From Streptomyces camponoticapitis (GTDB lineage: Bacteria; Actinomycetota; Actinomycetes; Streptomycetales; Streptomycetaceae): a DNA stretch of 61,330 bases. The DNA lies in assembly GCF_014646115.1 (NCBI RefSeq), contig NZ_BMMV01000036.1, forward strand, positions 1 to 61,330, read 5' to 3'. The notes beneath the pieces are model-generated. The model had not been told where the DNA came from, searched no databases, and saw nothing but the letters and a program-made list of their open reading frames with translations. Below, in pieces: positions 8,025-16,290 of this stretch. Position 1 is the first letter of the stretch; every line of letters starts with the position of its first letter. A program made the translations under genes and the position numbers.

Positions 8025-9311
8025 GTGCCGAGCGCACCCAGCGCGACAGATCTCGCCAAGTCCGCCCCACCGCCGAGGCGTTCCGTGCTGCGGGACACCG
8101 CCTTCCTACGGCTGTGGTCGGGGGCCACCGCCTCGGGGCTCGCCACGTGGGCTCTGCCGTTCGTGCTCGGCCTCGCCGTGCTCGACCGCGCACTCTCGCC
8201 CGCCGCACTCGGCCTGCTCCTGGCCGCCCGTACCATCGGCTTCCTCGCCGCGGTCCCCGTGGGCGGGGTGCTGGCGGACCGGCACTCGCGGCGCGGAGTC
8301 GTCCTGTGGTCGGGACTGGTGGCCGCGGCCTCCGCCCCGCTGCTGGCCGCCGGACTCGGGCGCTCGCTCCCCCTGATGGCGTTCGCCGCCGCGCTCGCCG
8401 GAGCCGGGCAGGGCGCCTGCCGGCCCGCCTTCCAGGCGCTCACGGCAGAGGTCGTCGACGCCGGGCGCAGGCAGCAGGCCAACGCGGCTATGACCCTCTC
8501 GGTCCGGGTCAGCACCCTCGCGGGACCCGCCCTGACCGCCCTGCTCGCGGTCGTCCTCAGCACCGGGGCGCTGCTCCTGGGGATCGGCGTGCTCTGGCTC
8601 GCCGCCGCGTTCGTCCCCGGGCGAAGGACACCGGGCACACAGGGCACGCCAGTCGCGCCCGCCAACGCACACGAACGCCCCTCGTTCCTGGCGGAGTTCG
8701 CGGACGGAGTGCGTGAGGCGCGCAGGCACCCCTGGTTCCTTGCGACACTCGCCGCGCTCACCGCCGTCATCGCCACCGGATACTCCGCCACCGGAGTCGC
8801 GCTGCCCCTTGTCAGCCGGGACCGGTACGACACCGGCGTGGTCCTCGCGGCGGCCACCACCGCCTACACCGCCGGAGCCCTCGCCGCCGCGCTGCTCATC
8901 GCCCGCTGGCGCCCGCCTTCCCAGGGATGGGCCGCCCTCGCGGGACTGGCCGCCTACGGCTTCGCACCCCTGAGCCTTCTCTTCCCGGTGCATCCCACGG
9001 CCGTCATCGCCGCCTACGCCATCGCGGGAGTCGGGATCGAGCTCTTCAACGTCCCCTGGTTCACAGCGACCCAGCGTGAGGTGGCACCGGACAAACTCGC
9101 CCGCGTCTCGTCCCTCGACTTCATGCTGTCGTACGGCCTCGCGCCGGTCGGCCTCGCACTCATCGCCCCGGCGATCGACACCTTCGGCCCACGCGCCGTA
9201 CTCACCGTCTGCGCACTGACCTGCTTCGGGGCCCCGACCGCCGCCGCACTGGTCCCCAGCGCACGCCACTTCTCCCGCCGGCGCTCGCCGACCGAGGGCC
9301 CGACGGCCTGA
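8025..9311 (+). CDS. MFS transporter, probable metal-ligand exporter
   Basis: A 428-residue twelve-helix major facilitator protein. The inter-helix 2-3 loop reads PVGGVLADRHSRRGV, the MFS motif A, and the sequence resembles the EntS-type siderophore exporters (FLRLWSGATASGLATWALPF start; GQGACRPAFQALTAEVV). The GTG at 8025 follows AGGAG by nine bases and starts the protein just before the first helix; upstream in-frame codons are unlikely to be translated. It is divergent from the biosynthesis/import operon across the Zur-like box, the usual arrangement for secretion of a metallophore whose loaded form is re-imported by the ABC system. Confidence 0.85.
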   Translation: MPSAPSATDLAKSAPPPRRSVLRDTAFLRLWSGATASGLATWALPFVLGLAVLDRALSPAALGLLLAARTIGFLAAVPVGGVLADRHSRRGVVLWSGLVAAASAPLLAAGLGRSLPLMAFAAALAGAGQGACRPAFQALTAEVVDAGRRQQANAAMTLSVRVSTLAGPALTALLAVVLSTGALLLGIGVLWLAAAFVPGRRTPGTQGTPVAPANAHERPSFLAEFADGVREARRHPWFLATLAALTAVIATGYSATGVALPLVSRDRYDTGVVLAAATTAYTAGALAAALLIARWRPPSQGWAALAGLAAYGFAPLSLLFPVHPTAVIAAYAIAGVGIELFNVPWFTATQREVAPDKLARVSSLDFMLSYGLAPVGLALIAPAIDTFGPRAVLTVCALTCFGAPTAAALVPSARHFSRRRSPTEGPTA

Positions 9312-9369
9312 ACGTAGGCGTCGTCAGGGGCGGGGCACTCAGTCGTCGTCCACGGGGTTGCCCTGGGGC

Positions 9370-9492
9370 CGTGCACTGTCGGACACCGACCGGCACATCT
9401 ACACCGTGACAGTGGTCCTGGGCGCTGCCACGGTCGGGGCCCTGGTGGGACCGGCGGCACTGCATCGCATCGGTGAAGCGCTCATGATCTGA
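9370..9492 (+). pseudogene. DUF6328-family membrane protein, C-terminal fragment
   Basis: About 40 codons read LSDTDRHIYTVTVVLGAATV then GALVGPAALHRI, the last transmembrane segments of the small DUF6328 membrane proteins common in Streptomyces. No start or N-terminal half precedes it; the sequence begins abruptly after the MFS stop codon. It is the left edge of a decayed zone continuing to about 16.1 kb. Confidence 0.5.
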
Positions 9493-10269
9493 CACCCGTT
9501 CTTCAGGAAAGCCTCGCCGATGGCGCGGAGGAAGGCGGGTGTGGTGCCGAGGATCTCGGCGGCCGGCCCATGGTGTAGGCGGGGTAGTCGTCGTCGTCGA
9601 GACGGCCGAAGGAGTCGTCTGCTGTCATCGCACCTCTCTCGTGGAACACGTTGGAGGGGCCCTGGTGCCGTACGGCACCAAGGCCCCGAAGGAACTGCTA
9701 CACCATCTGCCGGCCCTGTTACTGCGCCGACCTTCTGTGTCCGCACGACCGTCCGGGAGAGGACGGGCACTGCGGGGATCGCGGTTGCTTGACCGGAGAC
9801 CACCTCACTATCGATGTCCTGCGGTACCCGAGCTCACTGTTTCCACCCGGGCGATCCTGATGGCGCTCGGCTCCTCCGTTCTTCCCTCTGGGATCAATCA
9901 CTTGCCTACTGCCGGTACTGCGCACTGCTCTGTACTACTGGTGATGCGAACCGCTGGTGACCTTGAGGAAGCGTCACTCTCCGGCAGCCAGCCCCGTCGC
10001 CCGTCCTGCGTCTGCTCTGGCTTCGGAACTCCACCAGCACCGACCTGCACTTACGTGTACTGCTACCGGCAGTTCATCTCTGCCGGGCCTGCTCGACCTC
10101 TTGGCTACAGGCAAAACACTAACCCCAGCAAGCCGCAGATGTCTACTCCGGCCATGACAGATTTTCTGCGAGGACTGGCAACGAAGTCCTGTCGTCCACA
10201 AGCCCGGAAACTGCACCGGAGCGGGGTGTGAGCACCGCGGGAGCACGACAATCCGGCGAGAGGGCTGAT
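9493..10269. other. Intergenic stretch, no gene seen
   Basis: About 780 bp with several overlapping open frames of low plausibility (serine-, arginine- and proline-rich, without motifs or ribosome sites). Base composition dips compared with the neighbours. No RNA gene, terminator or repeat is obvious; it looks like degraded sequence. Confidence 0.4.
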
Positions 10270-10361
10270 GGCGCCGAACGGCGACCCCGGTGCTCGATCC
10301 GCGGATCAAAAACGGTCTCCACCCGGACGTCCCTCTTGCCCTGCCAGGTCAGTGCGCGCAT
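10270..10361 (-). pseudogene. Zn-dependent alcohol dehydrogenase, N-terminal fragment
   Basis: Downstream of a GAGGGAG ribosome site, ATG 10361 starts MRALTWQGKRDVRVETVFDP, the conserved N-terminus of zinc-dependent alcohol/formaldehyde dehydrogenases. Similarity ends after about 25 codons and the frame becomes nonsense. A C-terminal piece of the same enzyme class lies at 15807-16070 on the same strand, in the order opposite to a simple split gene. Confidence 0.55.
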
Positions 10362-10477
10362 GTTCCGGCTCCCTCGGTGTGCTGTCCCGGTTCCGTTCGC
10401 GGTGCCTCGGTGTCCCCGTCGGCGGCTTCGAGTACCCACCCCGCACGGTTCAAACACCCGTAAAGCCCCCGGAAGAC

Positions 10478-10890
10478 TCACCCCTCGACGCCGGTGGCGT
10501 CGTGCGGGGCGCCGACGGGTTGGGACTCCGGAGAGCCACGCTGGCGCAGGTAGACGGAGAGGAGGGCCATGGAGGCGACAGCAAGAAGCTCGGACGGCCA
10601 GTTCTGCAGGCTCCTGCTCCAGGAGTCCGCGGAGACCATGTACTCGGACCAGCCGATGGGGCCCTGGAGCTGCCTCAACTACTGCTCGTTGTAGGCGGCG
10701 ACGCGAAGAAGCCGACCTGTGTGAGCCCGTCCGCGGCGAGCCGGTTGTTGAACTCGGCGCAGCCGGCGACCGCCTGACCTGCCAGAGCGAGCAGGAACGC
10801 GATTCCGAAGCCCAGGCTTATGCCGTTGTCGCGTACGAAGCAGCGCACGCCGCGCAGACTCGCGGCAGCACCTTCGGTACAGCTCGGCAC
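10478..10890 (-). pseudogene. DUF6766-family membrane protein, frameshifted and interrupted
   Basis: Two frames together rebuild a DUF6766 protein: the first has a VRDNGISLGFGIAFLLALAG helix and GCAEFNN, the second has WSEYMVSADSW, LQNWPSELLAVASM and the family ending YLRQRGSPES. Between them (about 10675-10700) one base is lost or gained and a CAG appears as TAG, giving AYNEQ-stop-LRQLQGP. Two independent lesions make real inactivation likely, unlike neighbours that carry only one homopolymer change. Confidence 0.65.
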
Positions 10891-10920
10891 CGCGTGTGGG
10901 GGGCGGCGGTGCGGCGCCGG

Positions 10921-10995
10921 TCATCGCTGCATCAACCCCACCGCGAGGAGGTAGGCGAGACCGCCCAGGACGACGGTCAGGCAGATCGCGAACAT
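10921..10995 (-). CDS. Putative 24-residue membrane peptide
   Basis: A tiny open frame, ATG 10995 to TGA 10921, encodes a single predicted transmembrane helix: a hydrophobic run ICLTVVLGGLAYLLAVGLM ending QR. No ribosome site is clear. Overlap in style with KdpF-type miniproteins is only superficial. It starts 13 bases after the end of a frameshifted lipoprotein gene and could be translationally linked to it, or be fortuitous. Confidence 0.3.
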   Translation of the reverse strand: MFAICLTVVLGGLAYLLAVGLMQR

Positions 10996-11007
10996 GGTGC
11001 ACACGCG

Positions 11008-11416
11008 TCAGCCTCCTTTGACCGAACACCGGTAGGGGTGGCCGGGGTGGGGCTCGCACCCGGCGGGGACGACCTTCCAGCCGTCCGGGAACTGCGACAG
11101 GAACAGCGTGTCCGACACCAGTACGGCACGGGCCTGGCGCCCGAAGACGTCCACGTGACGTACCGTGCCCCCGGCCGGGAGGTCTTGAGCGCCGATGGCG
11201 CGGGCGCAGGTCTTCTTCTCCGAGTCCTCGACCTCATCCCGGGGTCTCCGGGCCCAGCGCCGCGCGAGCCGCCGCCGGGTCGCCCGCGTCCAGTCCGCCT
11301 CTAGCGGCAGCGACGCTCCCCAGTGCGCTCGTGGGCCCCGCCGCAGGCAGTCAGACAGAGCAGAAGAAGCGCCGACGTGCGACGAGTACCAGTGTGACGC
11401 GTAGTTCTCGGCTCAT
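11008..11416 (-). pseudogene. Small secreted lipoprotein gene, frameshifted
   Basis: The C-terminal frame, ending at TGA 11008, reads GGTVRHVDVFGRQARAVLVS, DTLFLSQFPDGWKVVPAGC and PYRCSVKGG, the conserved end of a family of small actinomycete lipoproteins. The probable start (ATG 11416, MSRELRVTLVLVA) is in another frame, so at least one frameshift lies in 11300-11390, where the lipobox should be. As read it would not be exported or lipidated. Confidence 0.45.
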
Positions 11417-11641
11417 ACCGGTCCCCTCTCCCGCAGGCACACGTAGCGCGCCGTGGTGGGCTGCCGCATAACCGGAACCACGGCGGACACGCCTGGCCCT
11501 CGCATCTGAATCGCAGTTCTCGGTCGATCGATCACCTCACGGATGCCCACCGCCCCGGGTGCGTTCTCAGGCGCGTCAACCGTTCGCCGCCGGGCAAGCC
11601 GGTCCCCAGATGCCAGAGCGACCCCCGAAGGAGGGCTTCTC

Positions 11642-12032
11642 GTGCTCAGGCTTGGTTTCCCGGTGATCGGCGTGGTGGACATCCCCCGTGCCGTGGCCTT
11701 CTGGACCTCGGCCCTCGATCTCGTGGCCACCACGGAGTGGCAGAAGGAGACATGGCGGACGCTGGACCACGCGGACGGATCCGGCAGAGCGCTGGCCCTG
11801 ATGCGCAGCGAGTCGTCGGCATCCGCCCGTCCGCGGATCCATCTCGATCTGCTGGTCGACACCACCGCGGAGCAGACGGCGGAGGGTGGAACGCCTCATT
11901 GCGCTGGGCGCCGACAGGGCCGCCTGGGAGTATCCGCCGGCGCCGCATTTCGCCCTCCTCACCGACCCGGACGGAAACGCGTTCTGCGTCGTCGACCTGA
12001 GCCGATCGCCCAGCGGCAGCCACCCGGAATAG
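11642..12032 (+). pseudogene. VOC (glyoxalase/bleomycin-resistance) family protein, one frameshift
   Basis: GTG 11642, preceded by GAAGGAGGG, begins LRLGFPVIGVVDIPRAVAFW, followed by TTEWQKETWRTLDHADGSGR and RPRIHLDLLVD: the first half of a single-module VOC protein of about 130 residues. After EQTAE the frame changes at 11884-11886 (GGG where GG is expected) and continues as VERLIALGADRAAWEYPPAP and FALLTDPDGNAFCVVDLSRS to TAG 12030. Otherwise complete; the one-base change sits in a homopolymer, so a sequencing error is possible. Confidence 0.65.
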
Positions 12033-12089
12033 CTGCCGGGCGGTGACAGGCCCCGAACTGAAGCCGTCCCAACCGGGCAGCACCAGGAA

Positions 12090-12635
12090 TCAGAACTCTA
12101 CCGAGACGGTGTTCAGGAGGGTGACGTTCATGTTCCGTTCCATCATCCGGAGGGCGGCGTCGGCCAAGTCCGAGTGGATGTGGGCGACGGCATCACGCGG
12201 CACGGTCACCCGCAGATGCCGGATGTGCGCGTCCAGTGCCGAGTAGAGCACGCACTGTTCGGTGACCTGGCCGCAGAGAATCACGTGATCGACGTTGAGC
12301 TGGGACAACAGGAAAGACAACGGTGTTTCGTAGAAGATCGAGTGCCGCGCCTTGATGACGAAGAGGGAATCGTCTCCCGGCCGCAGGGGTTCGACCAGAT
12401 CGGCATGGGGGCCCGCGAGCGCCGTATCGACGATCTCGCCGTGGTGGGAACGCCACTCGCCGAAGTTGTCGTTGACGTAGATGATCGGCACCTTCCGGCG
12501 CCGGGCCTCGTCGATCAGTCGCGCGATGCGAGGAACGGCCTTCTCCGCCGACGGTACGAGGAGGCCGGCGTCGGGGTGATCGTAGGTGTTGATCATGTCG
12601 ATCACGATCAGCGCGGACTGCTTCATGATCTCCAT
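12090..12635 (-). CDS. Isochorismatase-family cysteine hydrolase
   Basis: A 181-residue hydrolase with the catalytic triad of the family: Asp in SALIVIDMINTYDH (near residue 12), Lys in FVIKARHS (near 100) and Cys in LCGQVTEQCVLYSALDA (near 134), with the cis-peptide segment preceding the cysteine. Family members hydrolyse isochorismate, nicotinamide or carbamoylated amines; the substrate here cannot be told. The longer open frame reaches 13031 but covers unrelated sequence in another frame of the Fpg gene; the ATG at 12635 gives the normal family length. Confidence 0.85.
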   Translation of the reverse strand: MEIMKQSALIVIDMINTYDHPDAGLLVPSAEKAVPRIARLIDEARRRKVPIIYVNDNFGEWRSHHGEIVDTALAGPHADLVEPLRPGDDSLFVIKARHSIFYETPLSFLLSQLNVDHVILCGQVTEQCVLYSALDAHIRHLRVTVPRDAVAHIHSDLADAALRMMERNMNVTLLNTVSVEF

Positions 12636-12819
12636 GGTGCCGCAGCCTTCCCCGTCCCGCTTCCCGGTCGCGGACGCGTTCGGGGCCGGGCACTCAGCCG
12701 TCCGCGGGATTGCCCCGGTGCCGACGGGGCGGAGAGGCAACGCAAACCCACCCGTGCTTTGCCACCACCGGGGCTGCCGCCGAACATCCCGGCTTCCGGG
12801 CCACACATCAAGAGAGAAT

Positions 12820-13605
12820 TCAGGACACCTCAGGTTGGCACCGCGGGCACCACACGGTGCCGCGCCCCCCGATACGGCCTCTGTGCAACGACTCACCGCA
12901 GCGCGGGCACGGAGCACCGGCTGCGTCACGGTGTCCCGTGAGCCACGTATTTCTCGGCGGCACGCGACCTGCACGTATCGCGGAACGCAACGTACGGCGC
13001 ATTTCGGTATACAGATGGTCTTGTTCTTCACGGGTGAGCCCGTTTGCCTTCCGGGCCGGGTTCAGCCGGGAACGCCAAAGGATCTCGTCGACCAGGAGAT
13101 TGCCCAGACCGGCCAGCGCCGACTGATCGAGGAGAGCCTGCTTGACGCTGCCACGCCGCCCGGACAGCAGTGCCTCGAAAGCGGTGGGTGTCACCTCTGT
13201 GGCGTCAGGTCCCTGATCGTGGAGCATCCGGGTGACGCCCGGCTCGTCCAGCAGCCAGAGCCCCTTGAGCTTGCGCTGGTCCCGGTAGCGGAGCTGCCGG
13301 TCGCCGGTCAGCGCGAACACGACACGGTCGTGGCGGTGGAGCGGGTCGTCCGGTCCGGAGCAGAGGAGTTGTCCGGTCATTCCGAAGTGCAGTAGGACCG
13401 TAGGGCCGTCGGTCCGGGCAAGCAGCCACTTCCCATGCCGCTGGGGCTCGGCGAATCTCCGGCCCTCCAGATCACGTCGCAGCCCTCGTCCACTCACCCC
13501 GTGTAGGACACCCGTGTCGTACACCTCGACTCGTTCGATCCGCCTGCCCACAGCGCAGGAGACGAGTACCTTTCGGAACGCTTCGACATCGGGCAGCTCA
13601 GGCAA
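12820..13605 (-). CDS. Fpg/Nei-family DNA glycosylase
   Basis: A base-excision repair enzyme for oxidised bases. The N-terminus PELPDVEAFRK, the H2TH segment with QALLDQSALAGLGNLLVDEI (a lysine-containing variant near residue 155) and a C-terminal zinc finger CPRCG...CPRCQ are all present. Catalysis in this family needs proline directly after the start methionine. The long frame begins MAVSGLPELP, which would bury it, whereas TTG at 13605 gives M-P-E-L-P; a GGTGAG site lies upstream. The TTG start is therefore preferred. The enzyme resembles the actinomycete Fpg-like paralogues rather than the main MutM. Confidence 0.85.
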   Translation of the reverse strand: MPELPDVEAFRKVLVSCAVGRRIERVEVYDTGVLHGVSGRGLRRDLEGRRFAEPQRHGKWLLARTDGPTVLLHFGMTGQLLCSGPDDPLHRHDRVVFALTGDRQLRYRDQRKLKGLWLLDEPGVTRMLHDQGPDATEVTPTAFEALLSGRRGSVKQALLDQSALAGLGNLLVDEILWRSRLNPARKANGLTREEQDHLYTEMRRTLRSAIRAGRVPPRNTWLTGHRDAAGAPCPRCGESLHRGRIGGRGTVWCPRCQPEVS

Positions 13606-13704
13606 GCCGCTCACCGCCACTCTTCACGTACGAACCCATATGGCCATGAAGCACCAATCACCACCGACGTGCCTGCGACGGCCGGGAGCGCTCAACCTCC
13701 TCAT

Positions 13705-13878
13705 GGAGTCCCCGCATGGCCGTCCGATGGCCAGTTCACGCTGCAGGCTCTCGCGGAGTTCACCGCCCTCTCACTGATCGAGCAGCACTCGTACACGGCG
13801 AGCAAACTTGGCGATCCGGGGGCACTTCGAGACAACGACGACCGCGCGCCATCCGTCGTCGGTACGCCGCACGGCTGA
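13705..13878 (+). pseudogene. Unidentified conserved-looking fragment before the IS5 element
   Basis: One frame reads DGQFTLQALAEFTALSLIEQ, HSYTASKLGDPGALRDNDDR and stops at 13878, 22 bp before the IS5 target duplication. Composition is protein-like, unlike the other frames, but I do not recognise the family. No start codon with ribosome site precedes it, so it is probably a remnant. Confidence 0.25.
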
Positions 13879-13902
13879 GCCGCCCTCCGACACGCGCCCT
13901 AA

Positions 13903-14761
13903 GACGTCGTTTCTTATGGCTTGATCGTTCGTTGAACCGTGCATGACGGACTTGGTTGAGCGGTTGGTGCCGGATGAGTTGTGGGTGCTGTTCCGTCGGG
14001 TGGTGCCGCCGACGGTGGTGATACGTCCGCAGGGTGGTGGCCGGGCTCGGGCGGGTGATCGTGAAGTGCTGGCGGCGATCCTGTTCGTGGCGACGTCGGG
14101 CTGCACGTGGCGGCAGTTGCCGCCGGTGTTCGGGCCGGCCTGGCCCACGGTCTACCGGCGGTTCGCGCAGTGGTCGGAAGCGAGAGTGTGGGGCCGGCTC
14201 CACCGCGTCGTCCTCGACGAACTCGGCACGCAGGGCGAGCTGGACTGGTCGAGGTGCGCGATCGACTCCGTCAGCGTGCGGGCGGCAAAAGGGGGTCACT
14301 AACGGGACCGAATCCGACCGACCGTGGCAAGCCGGGATCGAAGATCCACCTGATCACCGACCGGAAAGGACTGCCGCTGTCGCTCGGCATCTCCGGCGCC
14401 AACATGCATGACAGCCAGGGCCTTGAGCCGCTCGTGCGCGGGATCCCGCCGATCCGCTCCCGGCGTGGCCCGCCGCCGCCGACGGCCCGCCAGGCTTCAC
14501 GCCGACAAGGGCTACGACTACGACCACCTGCGCCGATGGCTCCGCAGGAGAGGCATCCGCCACCGCATCGCCCGCAAGGGCATCGAATCCTCACAGCGGC
14601 TGGGCCGACACCGATGGGTCGTCGAAAGGACCGTCTCGTGGCTGGCCGGCTGCCGACGTCTCCACCGACGCTACGAACGCAAAGCCGAACACTTCCTCGC
14701 CTTCGTCGGCATCGCAGCCACACTCATCTGCCACCGCCGCCTCACCAAATAAAACGACGTC
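13903..14761 (+). mobile_element. IS5-family (IS427-like) insertion sequence, 859 bp
   Basis: The element is bounded by inverted repeats GACGTCGTTT (13903-13912) and AAACGACGTC (14752-14761) and flanked by a TAA duplication (13900-13902 and 14762-14764). Length, two-frame transposase and TNA target match the IS427 group of IS5. It inserted between two unrelated gene fragments: an unknown one on the left and an SDR C-terminus on the right. Confidence 0.85.
13943..14752 (+). pseudogene. IS5-family transposase, probable slippage gene with an extra frameshift
   Basis: ORF A (13943-14302) has the N-terminal domain LVERLVPDELWVLFRRVVPP and the first catalytic Asp in AIDSVSVRAAKGG. Just before its stop lies AAAAGGGGG (about 14287-14295), a classic slippery run; the -1 frame continues KPGSKIHLITDRKGLPLSLG and GANMHDSQ (second Asp). 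Near 14468-14472 a further one-base gain in CCGCCGCCG shifts the frame again to LHADKGYDYDHLRRWLRRRG and VVERTVSWLAG (catalytic Glu). The first shift is probably programmed; the second breaks the protein unless it is a sequencing error. Confidence 0.75.
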
Positions 14762-14789
14762 TAAGACGGAAGAGTGGTCGGGGCTGCCG

Positions 14790-14965
14790 CGGAACTCAAC
14801 CGGTCGGTCCTCCGGCACCGCCGGCTTCGGCAAGCAGTCACCCCTCGGCCGACCCGCCCCGCCTGCCGAAATGGCACCCGCGTACGTCTTCCTCGCCTCC
14901 ACTCAGGCCAGTTACATCACCGCGGAGAGCGTCAATGCCACCGGCGGCACCCCTCCCCTGCCCCG
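14790..14965 (+). pseudogene. SDR oxidoreductase, C-terminal fragment
   Basis: To the right of the IS element one frame reads FGKQSPLGRPAPPAEMAPAY, VFLASTQASYITAESV and ATGGT: the substrate-loop and C-terminal strand of a short-chain dehydrogenase. The catalytic Tyr-x-x-x-Lys and nucleotide fold are missing, and the end is shifted (GGTPPLPRR instead of a stop after GGTPLP). Confidence 0.55.
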
Positions 14966-15100
14966 GAGACGGACTCGCTGGCAGGGTCGCATGTTTGGGG
15001 TAGACGGGAGTGGTATCCGTGTGCGGTCGGGCGCCGGACGCTGCCGCGCCGGGAACTGCGATGCGGCAGAGGCAAAGCCATACGACCGTAAGGAGAGGCC

Positions 15101-15685
15101 CATGTCGGAATCACACAGCACCACCCCGCGGTACACCGGTGCCGGGCATGACAACGTCGCAGGGCGGCGAGGTCACCCTGCTGCTGCGCACGCGGCTGCA
15201 CGCTCTCAATGAACTAGCCCTGACGCTCAAGCCTGTGCACTGGAACGTCGTGGGCCCGCACTTCATCGCGGTGCACCAGATGCTGGACCCCCAGGTGAGC
15301 GCCGTTACGGGAGATGGTGGACGCGACCGCCGAGCGGATCTCCACCCTCGGCGGCTCCCCCACCGGCACCCCCGGCGTTCTGGTCGCCGAGCGCAGCTGG
15401 GACGACTACGCGATTGGCCGCGCGGAAGCGATCGAACACCTCGGAGCGCTGGACCTGGTCTTCACCGGGATCATCTCGGACCACCGGGAGGCGGTCGCCG
15501 CCAGCGAGGAGTCGAACACCGTCAGCCAGGACCTGCTGATCGAGCACCTGCGCGGCCGCGAACTCTTCCAGTGGTTCATCCGCGCCCACCTGGAAAACTC
15601 GGGCGGTTCCCTGAGCACGAGCGACCAGACCTCCGGGACAGGGGCGGCACAGGCGGCTGGTGAAAGGGCACGCGGAGCGGAGTGA
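15101..15685 (+). pseudogene. Dps-family ferritin-like protein, two one-base frameshifts
   Basis: ATG 15101, after AAGGAGAG, begins MSESHSTTPRYT. The frame then shifts at GG 15138-15139 to PGMTTSQGGEVTLLLRTRLH and ALTLKPVHWNVVGPHFIAVH, the Dps helix A/B with the ferroxidase His and Trp. It shifts again at TT 15305-15306 to REMVDATAERISTLGG, GTPGVLVAERSWDDY and IISDHREAVA to TGA 15683. With both single bases removed, a normal Dps of about 190 residues results, which would bind DNA and store iron under stress. Both lesions are doublet insertions, so assembly error is a serious alternative. Confidence 0.7.
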
Positions 15686-15806
15686 ACCGGATCCCGCCCC
15701 CATGCTCTGCGGACCTCAGTCAGGCTTGGTCGTTGGGGCTTTCGCGTCGCTTGCACGTCAGAGGACGGGGGTTTTGATCCCCGTCGAGCCTGTCCTGGAG
15801 CGTCTT

Positions 15807-16070
15807 CTATGCCTGCGGCCCGTCCGCCGGCGGGCAGCCGGTGCGTCGCGAAGGGCCGACGCCCAACGGGTCCTCGTCGGTGAGAAGCGACAGGATGTCG
15901 TCGACCCAGCGTCTGTCATTGGCCTGGCCCATCCTGAGCTGGATCTGCTTGTCGAACATGGTCAGCATCGGAAGCGGGCCGGCCGTTCCGCCGTAGACGC
16001 CACACAGGGAGACGTTGCCACCGCGGCGGACCAGGTCGATCGCGGCATGGACGGCGCGGCGCCGGTCGAC
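15807..16070 (-). pseudogene. Zn-dependent alcohol dehydrogenase, C-terminal fragment
   Basis: The frame reads DRRRAVHAAIDLVRRGGNVS, LCGVYGGTAGPLPMLTMFDK and QIQLRMGQANDRRWVDDIL, the coenzyme-domain end of glutathione-independent formaldehyde/alcohol dehydrogenases, followed by a corrupted tail. The zinc-binding catalytic domain is absent. It pairs in type with the N-terminal fragment at 10270-10361, but the order on the strand is reversed. Confidence 0.6.
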
Positions 16071-16290
16071 TCCCATGGTGGCCCTGAGACGTTCACCAAC
16101 GGCGTCGACAGGCGCTCGGAGGCTGCTCGGCGCTGAGGGGGAGCCGGTAACGACGCCCCAGTGGTGAAGTGTTGGTATTCGAGAGCTGCGCAATTCGTGG
16201 TTCTTTGCCGCAGAGCCGAATGGCGCGTCGGTCACCAGCACGAACGGGACTGTAAGTCGTTCACTTGACGGGCGCCGTCGGGTCCGCGTT

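Noticed and set aside
2138..8860. Long frames opposite the metal-ligand operon, for example 188-369 codons on the other strand
   Set aside because: They are mirror frames of GC-rich coding DNA, consisting of arginine-, proline- and glycine-rich sequence without start sites.
9493..10269. A 230-codon plus-strand frame (9539-10231)
   Set aside because: No ribosome site, no motif, unusual composition and competing frames of equal quality; treated as non-coding.
10921..10995. KdpF potassium-ATPase subunit
   Set aside because: Size and hydrophobicity fit, but there are no KdpA/B/C genes and the KdpF sequence pattern is absent.
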